From Campylobacterales bacterium (GTDB lineage: Bacteria; Campylobacterota; Campylobacteria; Campylobacterales; QNZT01): 17,987 nt of DNA. Below are positions 1-6,379 of this stretch, in pieces; position 1 is the stretch's first letter, and each line of letters starts with the position of its first letter. The notes under the pieces were generated by a model, which was not told the origin of the DNA, searched no databases, and saw only the letters and a list, made by a program, of their open reading frames with translations. The position numbers were made by a program, and so were the translations under genes. The stretch covers positions 1 to 17,987 of the forward strand of contig JALULO010000295.1 in assembly GCA_027056215.1 (NCBI GenBank), in the 5' to 3' direction.

Positions 1-388
1 CAGGCATCATACTGGATGCAACACGATGTGCACAATATGTACATTTGTCTGCCGTATTACTCTCCGGATCCATATAAATAGCACCATATGGACAAGCTAT
101 GATACAACCAGCACAACCGATACATCTATCTCTGTCTATATTTACTATTCCATTTTCCAAATAATGCAATGCAGATACCGGGCAAATACGCTCACACGGT
201 GCACTCTCACAATGATTACATCTTAATGGTGTAAATGTTCTTGAGGTATCAGGATATAATCCTTGATCCACATACTTAACGCGAAGTCTCCACGAGCTGA
301 TTGGTACTTCGTTTTCAACCTTACATGAAACCTCACAAGCTTTACAGCCCATACAAAGATCAAGGTCCACTAAAAAGCCTAACTTCAT
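1..388 (-). CDS. 4Fe-4S subunit of a molybdopterin oxidoreductase, PsrB/NrfC-like (3' end outside window)
   Basis: This is the first 129 codons of an electron-transfer subunit of the DMSO-reductase-type family (polysulfide, thiosulfate, tetrathionate or nitrite respiration). It would carry electrons between a catalytic molybdopterin subunit and a quinone-reactive membrane subunit. The visible protein starts MKLGFLVDLDLCMGCKACEV and has cysteine clusters CMGCKACEVSCK (about residues 12-23), CNHCESAPCERICP (residues 59-72) and CIGCAGCIIACP (residues 90-101), followed by DKCTYC, the usual four-cluster ferredoxin layout of PsrB/NrfC proteins. The start at 388 is set by a strong AGGAGG (393-398) four bases upstream. 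There is no signal peptide, as is normal for this subunit, which travels with its Tat-exported partner. The partner genes lie outside the window, so the substrate cannot be named. The family call is solid; PsrB versus NrfC, TtrB or ArrB is open. Confidence 0.85.
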   Translation of the reverse strand, partial: MKLGFLVDLDLCMGCKACEVSCKVENEVPISSWRLRVKYVDQGLYPDTSRTFTPLRCNHCESAPCERICPVSALHYLENGIVNIDRDRCIGCAGCIIACPYGAIYMDPESNTADKCTYCAHRVASSMMP

Positions 389-404
389 AAGTCCTCCTTA
401 TAAA

Positions 405-423
405 TATTATCACTAAGATAATA
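405..423. promoter_or_regulatory. Perfect inverted repeat in the leader of the Fe-S subunit gene
   Basis: TATTATC (405-411) and GATAATA (417-423) form a 7-base perfect inverted repeat with a 5-base spacer, immediately upstream of the AGGAGG ribosome binding site of the gene starting at 388. It lies downstream of the candidate -10 box at 446-451, a position where a bound repressor would block transcription. It could equally be a weak RNA hairpin. No regulator is assigned, and the A+T richness makes chance a real alternative. Confidence 0.3.
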
Positions 424-445
424 AAAAATTATGTATAACGCATAT

Positions 446-451
446 ATTATA
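446..451 (-). promoter_or_regulatory. Candidate -10 box for the Fe-S subunit gene
   Basis: On the minus strand this hexamer reads TATAAT exactly, about 58 bases upstream of the start at 388. No good -35 box is visible, which is common in Campylobacterota. The rest of 389-584 is A+T-rich non-coding sequence between this gene and the end of the radical SAM gene. Confidence 0.4.
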
Positions 452-584
452 GCTCAACACAGTATAAACGAAACTTATAGAATAAAAAAAATTATAAAAA
501 TATTTCCAATATGTTCTACTTTTACGCACTAATTTTTAGTAAAGGTGTATGACTTTTATAAATATCAAATATTAAAGATTATCA

Positions 585-1865
585 TCATTTCGTATCAGAT
601 TGCTTGATTTTGGAAATATAGTGAAGTTTCATATCCATCTCAAAACTTTCATTTGTAGGATATTCATAACCAAATACATCCTTCCATAAGGTATGATTTT
701 CCATACAAAGATAGAAAAAAACATCTTTATGCCAAGGTTTTAGGGCATTGTATGCAAATGTGAACATCTCTTTTTTAAGTGAAAGGGGGTAGGAAAGTTT
801 GCCTGCTGCTTCTTGTAAGGGCATTTGTAGAATTTTTGTCTGAAAATCTCTTTGACGTATTTTTTTGATAACAGGTTTTATAAATGTCAATGTTCCAAAA
901 GAGACTAAGGCTACACGTTTGGGATCAAAAGTATCTATAAGTTGTTGAAATATGTCAAGATATGCTTTTTGGTAATCTTTAAAATAAATAATTGGATGAA
1001 AATGAAATCCAACAAGATATCCCTTATCTGCAATCTTTTTGGCTGCGATGATGCGCTCTTGTAAAGAAGCGGTTAAATGTTCTTCATGATCGATGATAGT
1101 CTGGGGATTAAGAGACCATGTGAATAAAAGATTTTTGGGTAAATCCTCTTTTTCTAAAAAATAACTCACATTGTCTGATTTTGTTTTAAACTCTAACATG
1201 ACATTTGGGTATTTGTGTGCAAAATCTACAAGATGGTCAAGTACACCAAAACGATTTCCCCACATCAAGGAGTCTGAAGCTTGCCCCGTGCCGATGTGAT
1301 AAAACTCATCTTTGTTTAATACGATGTTATCAAGCTTCTCTTTTAAGGAAGTGTCAAAGGTGATTTTACCATCATTGTAAAAAGATTGGATAGAGCAGTA
1401 GCTACAATCAAAACCACAACTCTCCACAGCATCAAGGGTTAAAAGATTGCAACATCTGGTTTTAGGGGAAGCCACAGGGCAGAGACCAAAACCGAGATTT
1501 TCTTTCTCTTGGGATATAAGTTTGATTTTTGGTGCTTTTATCTTTTGTTTTGAAAGTTCTGTATAGTCGTTTGCTTCACTTTGGTAAGCTTGGTGTAAGG
1601 CTTTTAAGTCATGTAAAAGAGCTTGTTTTTTCTGTTTTGGTGGTTTGTTTTGATATCTTTCACTATCCCAATGTTGTGTGATAGAGCCTTTTGACCACAT
1701 TTGAAAATCAATCGCTATATCTATGAGTTGTTTGATCTCTTGATGTGAAAAACGATGGAGCAGTGCTTCTTGTCGGATGAAATCTTGTTCACTTTGTGAA
1801 AGTTTGTGAAAAAGTGTATTTTCTATATTTTTGGTAAATTTGGTGTGATACTCTGCTTGTTTCAT
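585..1865 (-). CDS. Spore photoproduct lyase family radical SAM protein
   Basis: A 426-residue radical SAM protein resembling spore photoproduct lyase (SPL)/DNA-repair-photolyase-type proteins. The radical SAM motif is CGFDCSYC (residues 150-157), the CX3CX2C spacing seen in SPL, with C150, C154 and C157 expected to ligate the [4Fe-4S] cluster. Three more cysteines lie just before it (C129, C138, C139). FHFHPIIYF further on is consistent with the C-terminal half of the barrel. It is longer than Bacillus SPL (about 340 residues) through an N-terminal helical extension of about 110 residues. The ATG overlaps the stop of the preceding lipoprotein gene in an ATGA arrangement, so the two are translationally coupled. 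In bacteria that do not form spores the substrate of this family is not established; repair of a pyrimidine photoproduct is one possibility, not shown here. Confidence 0.75.
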   Translation of the reverse strand: MKQAEYHTKFTKNIENTLFHKLSQSEQDFIRQEALLHRFSHQEIKQLIDIAIDFQMWSKGSITQHWDSERYQNKPPKQKKQALLHDLKALHQAYQSEANDYTELSKQKIKAPKIKLISQEKENLGFGLCPVASPKTRCCNLLTLDAVESCGFDCSYCSIQSFYNDGKITFDTSLKEKLDNIVLNKDEFYHIGTGQASDSLMWGNRFGVLDHLVDFAHKYPNVMLEFKTKSDNVSYFLEKEDLPKNLLFTWSLNPQTIIDHEEHLTASLQERIIAAKKIADKGYLVGFHFHPIIYFKDYQKAYLDIFQQLIDTFDPKRVALVSFGTLTFIKPVIKKIRQRDFQTKILQMPLQEAAGKLSYPLSLKKEMFTFAYNALKPWHKDVFFYLCMENHTLWKDVFGYEYPTNESFEMDMKLHYISKIKQSDTK

Positions 1866-3475
1866 TTTTGTAGTTTTACAACCTTTGCTTCATAAGGATC
1901 AAGTGTGATGCTAAAGTGGTTCTTTTTCACATTTGTTATGTCCTTATGTGAAAAATAGTCTTTAAGTGTAATAGGTGCATATGTAAGGTTTTGCAATGTG
2001 AATATCCCTGTTTGCCTGTTTCCACTCGGGTTAGATATGATCATATATGCTTCGTTGTGTAACGTTCTACTTCCAAAAATAAGTTGGAGGTTATCGCAAG
2101 TTGCCTTCCAGCTTGTGTGGTGATTGGTTCTGATGAGGGGTAAAAGTAACTGTATCTCATGGGCGATAGAGGGTAACTGTTTTACAATAGGACGCTTTTC
2201 TATCTTTCCAGCACTTCCACCATCTCTCCAAAATCCAACACCTTTTGCCCCTTTTGCAAGAGCAGCATATAAAATAGCCCGAAAGTTTTTGCCAACACCT
2301 CTGTTGATCTGAGCAATCGCGACAGGTTGTGTTTGATGAGGTGTCGTGTCAAGCATCTCAAACGATTCTATGATCGGTGTTTCATATCCATCTTGTGCGA
2401 CATAAGTACCGGTAAGATCTACATAGTTATTATATTTTCGTGCCATTCCATACGCACCATTTAACATATAAATAGGATGAGTATGATTGTCTTCCTGTCG
2501 TACGATATCAACTGTTTGTGTGAAGCTCCTTTTTAAGTGATAAAATTCATTGTCTATATAATAGAAAAGAAGATCATGTGTTAAGCCCTCACTTTTAATC
2601 TTTTGTAATGTTTTATGAAGATGGGCTATCTTTTTCTTTGGATCTTGTGGAATCCAATCCTCTCCAACGGGAACAATGTACTGTACGATTTGCATCATGG
2701 AGTAGAGTCCCGCTTCTTTGGCTTTTTTGATAGAAGAAGCATTGCTTGCCCACATGTTGATATTGAATCCCATTTTTTTGTAATCAGACCAGTTTTTTCG
2801 ATCATTGTCGGCGTATATACCTATGGGGAAGAAGGGTTTAAATGTGCCATTTGTTTTGATCTCTATATTGCCCAGTTTATCCACCCTTGTAACCGAACCA
2901 TCAAAAGATTTTTTCTCTATATTTTTGTCTGATGTATGTATGCCGGGTGTAAAGTGAATATCATCAATCCATATAGGCGCGTTGATACTTCTTTTGGGCA
3001 ACATGAGAATTTTGATTTGAAAATATTTAATCGCATCGTTTTTAGGTATCTTAATAGCGACATAATTTTCTTCCCATATCCCTTTTTGCGAATTGGCACA
3101 CATCGTACCGTCTGAGTTGTTGATCACGCCATTTTCACCTGAAAATGCACCAAAGACTTCGAGTGAAGGAGGTGGCCAAGATAGTGTCTTGGATTTAAAA
3201 GAGAGTGTATATGTTTGTCCTGCTTTTATGGGAATCCTGATATCAGAAATCATGCGATCACACATAACCCAACTCTCACCAGATTTGCTGAGTTTCACCG
3301 AGCCACTTCCTTGTGTAGCGGAAACAGTTGGGTCAAATTTTGCACCAGCATCTAAAGAGTAGTTATCTGCATTTTTAAAATCTTCATGATAAGGAAGTGC
3401 GGTTTTGTTTTCACTCTTATGGAAACAGCCAGAAAGAAAAAAAGGTACGACAAAGATAAAAAGATATTTTCGCAT
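1862..3475 (-). CDS. Lipoprotein with CBM-like and glycosidase-like TIM-barrel regions
   Basis: A 537-residue exported lipoprotein. MRKYLFIFVVPFFLSGC ends in a lipobox (LSGC, C17). Residues about 30-178 look like a beta-sandwich carbohydrate-binding module, ending with PIWIDDIHF, a typical closing strand. Residues about 214-450 (from FFPIGIY) resemble a clan GH-A-type TIM barrel. FYYIDNEFYH places N309-E310 where such enzymes carry the acid/base Asn-Glu pair. The nucleophile glutamate is not obvious; GFWRDGG (414-420) may be the end of a late barrel strand. A short beta region closes the protein (about 470-537). The start at 3475 is preferred to an upstream in-frame ATG at 3532, because it puts the signal peptide at the N-terminus and the longer form would overlap the divergent gene. 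No glycoside hydrolase family is assigned and the substrate is unknown. Confidence 0.65.
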   Translation of the reverse strand: MRKYLFIFVVPFFLSGCFHKSENKTALPYHEDFKNADNYSLDAGAKFDPTVSATQGSGSVKLSKSGESWVMCDRMISDIRIPIKAGQTYTLSFKSKTLSWPPPSLEVFGAFSGENGVINNSDGTMCANSQKGIWEENYVAIKIPKNDAIKYFQIKILMLPKRSINAPIWIDDIHFTPGIHTSDKNIEKKSFDGSVTRVDKLGNIEIKTNGTFKPFFPIGIYADNDRKNWSDYKKMGFNINMWASNASSIKKAKEAGLYSMMQIVQYIVPVGEDWIPQDPKKKIAHLHKTLQKIKSEGLTHDLLFYYIDNEFYHLKRSFTQTVDIVRQEDNHTHPIYMLNGAYGMARKYNNYVDLTGTYVAQDGYETPIIESFEMLDTTPHQTQPVAIAQINRGVGKNFRAILYAALAKGAKGVGFWRDGGSAGKIEKRPIVKQLPSIAHEIQLLLPLIRTNHHTSWKATCDNLQLIFGSRTLHNEAYMIISNPSGNRQTGIFTLQNLTYAPITLKDYFSHKDITNVKKNHFSITLDPYEAKVVKLQK

Positions 3476-3532
3476 AATGAAACCTGATGTATGATGTAGT
3501 ATTATTATACACAAAAAATGAAGGATTTTCAC
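3476..3532. promoter_or_regulatory. Divergent promoter region
   Basis: These 57 bases separate the lipoprotein start (minus) from the dehydrogenase start (plus) and must carry both promoters if each unit has its own. A plus-strand TATTAT at 3500-3505 is a plausible -10. The plus-strand ribosome binding site AAGGA lies seven bases before the ATG at 3533. An in-frame ATG at 3518 has no such site, so 3533 is chosen. Confidence 0.4.
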
Positions 3533-4471
3533 ATGAAAATAGTGATTTTAGATAAAGATACACTAGGAAACGATATCGATTTGCATTGTTTTGAAAGATT
3601 TGGTGAAGTTTTGATATATCCTTTTACAAAACCAGAAGATACACTTAAGCGTGTAAAAGATGCTCAAATCGTGATTACCAATAAAGTTGTGATAGATGCA
3701 AAGATCATGCAAAAAAGCGAGATCAAACTTATATGTGTGGCAGCCACAGGGATGAACAATATCGACCTTGAATCAGCTAAACAAAAAGATATCATCGTAA
3801 AAAATGTGGCAGGATACTCTACGCCTTCTGTCGTGCAGACGACTTTTGCTATGGCACTCTCTTTGATTGGCAAGTTGTCGTACTTAGATCAATATACCAA
3901 AAGTGATGAAGGTTGGGTGAAAAGTGAAATCTTTACAGATCTTGAAAATCCCTATTTTGAGCTTGAGGCCAAGAGCTGGGGGATCATCGGATTGGGTGCG
4001 ATTGGTAAAAAAGTGGCTCATGTTGCAGAAGCATTTGGTGCTAGTGTAGTCTATTATTCTACAAGTGGACGTAACAGAGATGAAGATTTTCAAAGAACCT
4101 CACTTGATGATCTTTTAAGCAGTTGTGATGTCATCAGTATCCACGCTCCGTTAAATGAACAAACACGAGATTTGATCAATCAAAATAACTTAAAACTTTT
4201 AAAAAAGGATGCCATCTTGCTAAATCTAGGTAGAGGTGGTATAATCAATGAAAAGGATTTGGCAGATTTTATCGATAAAAGCCATATTCAAGTTGGGCTT
4301 GATGTTCTTGAACACGAGCCGATCGGAGAAGATAATCCTTTGAGATATGTTCAGGCAAAAGAGAGACTTTTGATGACACCCCATATCGCGTGGGCAAGTA
4401 AAGAGTCAAGAGTTCGGTTGGTGGAGGGGATCTGCCAAAATATCAAAACATTCATAGGAGAAGAAATATGA
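3533..4471 (+). CDS. D-2-hydroxyacid dehydrogenase (glycerate dehydrogenase/hydroxypyruvate reductase-like)
   Basis: A 312-residue cytoplasmic NAD(P)-dependent dehydrogenase reducing 2-keto acids such as hydroxypyruvate, glyoxylate or pyruvate to D-2-hydroxy acids. The Rossmann motif is GLGAIG (153-158). The catalytic triad of the family is visible: R234 in NLGRGGIINE, E262 in LEHEPIGEDNPL and H284 in MTPHIAWAS. The second Rossmann strand ends in VVYYSTSGRN rather than with the acidic residue usual for strict NAD enzymes, so NADP use is possible. Length and domain order are normal. It begins a plus-strand unit and overlaps the next gene by four bases (ATGA). Exact substrate cannot be read from sequence. 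Confidence 0.88.
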   Translation: MKIVILDKDTLGNDIDLHCFERFGEVLIYPFTKPEDTLKRVKDAQIVITNKVVIDAKIMQKSEIKLICVAATGMNNIDLESAKQKDIIVKNVAGYSTPSVVQTTFAMALSLIGKLSYLDQYTKSDEGWVKSEIFTDLENPYFELEAKSWGIIGLGAIGKKVAHVAEAFGASVVYYSTSGRNRDEDFQRTSLDDLLSSCDVISIHAPLNEQTRDLINQNNLKLLKKDAILLNLGRGGIINEKDLADFIDKSHIQVGLDVLEHEPIGEDNPLRYVQAKERLLMTPHIAWASKESRVRLVEGICQNIKTFIGEEI

Positions 4472-4911
4472 AACAAATGATATCAAATATGATCATAGTT
4501 GTAGGACTTACACTTATAACAGGTGGTTGTGCAGATAAAGCATTGCCACAAAGTAGAGTAGGGAGTATCAGTGACTCCTATACAGGCACGGTTAAAGCAG
4601 TCGAGGCTGTAAAAGTTAGAGGTGATGGTACATGGACTTCGATGCTTGGTATGGTCGCAGGTGGAGTACTTGGTCATCAGATAGGTGGAGGCAGTGGTAA
4701 AGATTTGGCTACGATGGGTGGTGCTATGGCAGGTGCAGTAGGTGGTGCTGAAGCAGATGTACGAGATGCACAACGGATCACTATAGAGTTTGATAGTGGT
4801 AAAACGATCACGACAGTGTTACCGATAGACGCAAACAATCCAAACCACTACCAACCTGGGGATCGCGTAACTGTGTTTATAACAAATGGCAAAGTCACTG
4901 AAATACGCTAA
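4468..4911 (+). CDS. Glycine-zipper outer-membrane lipoprotein, SlyB/Pcp-like
   Basis: A 147-residue predicted lipoprotein. The N-terminus ends in LITGGC, giving lipidated C21. Residues about 59-94 form a glycine-zipper two-helix segment (MLGMVAGGVLGHQIGG, then ATMGGAMAGAVGG), as in SlyB and related envelope proteins. A short beta-rich C-terminal domain follows (RITIEFDSGKTITTVLPI, then GDRVTVFITNGKVTEIR). Such proteins sit in the outer membrane and affect envelope integrity; the role here is inferred from family resemblance. The ATG overlaps the stop of the dehydrogenase gene. Confidence 0.8.
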   Translation: MKQMISNMIIVVGLTLITGGCADKALPQSRVGSISDSYTGTVKAVEAVKVRGDGTWTSMLGMVAGGVLGHQIGGGSGKDLATMGGAMAGAVGGAEADVRDAQRITIEFDSGKTITTVLPIDANNPNHYQPGDRVTVFITNGKVTEIR

Positions 4912-5212
4912 CCCCAAACACTTCATAGCGGGTGGAGTACTCGCTTTTGGAGTGTCAACAATTTTTCTGCTTTCTCAAAATATAAGTCTTAAAAAGGCTT
5001 TTTTTGGTTTTTTTTACTTTCTCGTTACGCCCTTTTTAGCCCTTCCTCATTTTCCCATTGGTTTGATCATCATAGGTATATTGTTTTTGCTTTTTAGAAG
5101 AGTATCAAGCTGCATGCGTCCACACCTTCGCTGGATAGCATATGGGCTTTTATGGTTACACTGGGTTGCGTTTGGATTTTATTGTAGTAGTTTTGTGGTA
5201 AATTTCTATTAA
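4886..5212 (+). CDS. Small membrane protein of unknown function
   Basis: A 108-residue protein with about three hydrophobic segments: residues 12-30, 36-68 (possibly two helices around the LPHFP turn) and 84-105. No enzymatic motif is recognised. The start overlaps the end of the SlyB-like gene by 26 bases and has no clear ribosome binding site, so translation is probably coupled or starts slightly further in. It is the last gene of the plus-strand unit. Length and hydrophobic pattern support a real gene, but the family is not recognised. Confidence 0.6.
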   Translation: MAKSLKYANPKHFIAGGVLAFGVSTIFLLSQNISLKKAFFGFFYFLVTPFLALPHFPIGLIIIGILFLLFRRVSSCMRPHLRWIAYGLLWLHWVAFGFYCSSFVVNFY

Positions 5213-5213
5213 G

Positions 5214-5371
5214 CAAAATAAACTTGAGTTTATCAAAAAGAACTATCAAGAACAGATAACTGCGCTTGAATTTTTTTTAAAGATGCCTTTCCTAAAATAG
5301 TTCCAAAAGATGTCATAAAATTCGGTGGTAGGGTATCTATCGTTTGGTCGATGCCTATGATTGGGTTTTAA
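5214..5371 (+). pseudogene. Frameshifted remnant, possibly of an AbiEii-like nucleotidyltransferase toxin
   Basis: No intact gene lies here, but two adjoining frames read like one protein. The first gives NKLEFIKKNYQEQITALEFF (5217-5276). Across a run of eight T (5271-5278) the sense moves to the next frame, giving KDAFPKIVPKDVIKFGG (5279-5329), after which similarity stops before a TAA at 5369-5371. This resembles the start of AbiEii-type nucleotidyltransferases, where a GGGTAL active-site loop would come next. The remnant has no start codon, one frameshift and no C-terminal part. The assignment is from memory of the family and is tentative. Confidence 0.35.
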
Positions 5372-5378
5372 CAACATG

Positions 5379-6215
5379 CTAGATGTTTGTTGCCAACTTA
5401 TCTACCTCTTTTTTTGAAAGCCCTGTTAATTTAACAATCATCTCTATGTCCATATTTTGTTCTAACATAGCTTTTGCAATAGTTATTTTTGCATCTTTTG
5501 AACCTTCAACAACTCCTTGTTTTTTACCTTTTTCAATTCCTTTCTCCTCACCTTTTTGCAACCCATCTTTATAAAGGGGATCTCGCTCTTTTTCTATGAT
5601 AAATGGCATGGCTAACTCCTGTTGTTGTTTTTTCTTATATAGTTCGTTTATATCTGGTCTAAGTCTCAAAAGATAAAAAAGTTTTCGTAAATAATCTTCT
5701 CTTTTTTTATTATCAAGATTTAAAAGCTTTTCATTTAGTTTCCTAAAAAGTTTATCCATGTCTTTGATATTACAGAGTATGGCGATAATATTATCTGTTA
5801 TATCATCACTCTCTATAAGTTTTGAACAATCGAACTCTCTTATATCTTTTACTTCATAATTATATCGTAAATTTTTTTCTTTTATTTTAGATTTTATTTT
5901 GATGTTTCTATCACCTATATAAAGTACCATCTGCTGAGGAAATTCATCATAGTTTTCATAGATTAAAGATGCATATTTTAGCATTCTACGAGGCATGATG
6001 GTGTCATTTATAGATTGGATTTCCAGATGAAAAAGTGTGTCATCTTCTAGTCTTGTTAGCAAATCAACTCTTCGCTCTTCTACTTTTGGAAAGCTTGTCT
6101 CTAAAACTTCTTTTATTTCTTTGTTTACAAGTAGTTTTATAAGAGTTTTTGGAACATTTTGGAAAAGTTCTCGCAGGGTTCTATCGTAGACAAATGAGTT
6201 TTTTTGTTTGGGCAT
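5379..6215 (-). CDS. Rpn/YhgA-like PD-(D/E)XK nuclease family protein
   Basis: A 278-residue member of the recombination-promoting nuclease/putative transposase family. The N-terminal nuclease region contains RRVDLLTRLEDDTLFHLEIQ (residues 48-67), giving D51 and E65-X-Q67 of the PD-(D/E)XK core. The usual Lys is Gln, a common variant in this family. The middle is helical. Residues about 219-243 are a charged Gly-Lys-Glu repeat (GLQKGEEKGIEKGKKQG), followed by a C-terminal helical segment with GLSKKEVDKL, both typical of the family. E. coli Rpn proteins are DNA endonucleases that stimulate RecA-independent recombination; activity here is inferred. AGGAG six bases upstream supports the start at 6215, but it lies in a hairpin (6221-6242). 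The gene points against a decayed gene remnant, as expected in a locus with gene turnover. Confidence 0.8.
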   Translation of the reverse strand: MPKQKNSFVYDRTLRELFQNVPKTLIKLLVNKEIKEVLETSFPKVEERRVDLLTRLEDDTLFHLEIQSINDTIMPRRMLKYASLIYENYDEFPQQMVLYIGDRNIKIKSKIKEKNLRYNYEVKDIREFDCSKLIESDDITDNIIAILCNIKDMDKLFRKLNEKLLNLDNKKREDYLRKLFYLLRLRPDINELYKKKQQQELAMPFIIEKERDPLYKDGLQKGEEKGIEKGKKQGVVEGSKDAKITIAKAMLEQNMDIEMIVKLTGLSKKEVDKLATNI

Positions 6216-6220
6216 GTGAT

Positions 6221-6242
6221 ACTCCTAAGTTGGGTTAGGAGT
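6221..6242 (-). promoter_or_regulatory. Perfect hairpin occluding the Rpn-like gene's ribosome binding site
   Basis: ACTCCTAA (6221-6228) and TTAGGAGT (6235-6242) are perfect complements with a 6-base loop. In the minus-strand transcript the 3' arm is UUAGGAGU, which contains the AGGAG ribosome binding site six bases before the AUG. The 5' arm ACUCCUAA therefore acts as an anti-Shine-Dalgarno. Folding would hide the site. It could instead be a DNA operator. Confidence 0.6.
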
Positions 6243-6288
6243 ATTTTAATGTAAAATTTAGTTTACTTTTTATTTTATTTCATTTTGA

Positions 6289-6361
6289 AATATTTTTATT
6301 CAAGAACTAAAACAACATGATTTCCTCAAAGGGTGGATAGAAGAAATGAATGTCAAATATT
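6289..6361 (+). other. Possible second coding remnant in the 6243-6379 gap
   Basis: A plus-strand frame opening after a TGA at 6286-6288 reads IQELKQHDFLKGWIEEMNV, protein-like in a stretch otherwise made of A/T runs. It is on the same strand as the remnant at 5214-5371, so both could be ends of one gene interrupted by the Rpn-like gene. The evidence is composition and flow only. Confidence 0.15.
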
Positions 6362-6379
6362 TTTTATATGCGAGTTACA

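Noticed and set aside
3518..3532. Upstream starts giving longer forms of the dehydrogenase (3518) and the lipoprotein (3532)
   Set aside because: They overlap each other on opposite strands and lack ribosome binding sites; the starts at 3533 and 3475 fit AAGGA and the signal peptide better.
4483..4773. 96-residue open frame antisense to the SlyB-like gene
   Set aside because: It is rich in Cys, Thr and Ser from the reverse complement of glycine and valine codons, has no ribosome binding site, and is covered by a well-supported gene.
5379..6215. Complete insertion sequence around the Rpn-like gene
   Set aside because: No terminal inverted repeats or target-site duplication could be found in the flanks, so the family name alone does not support calling an IS.
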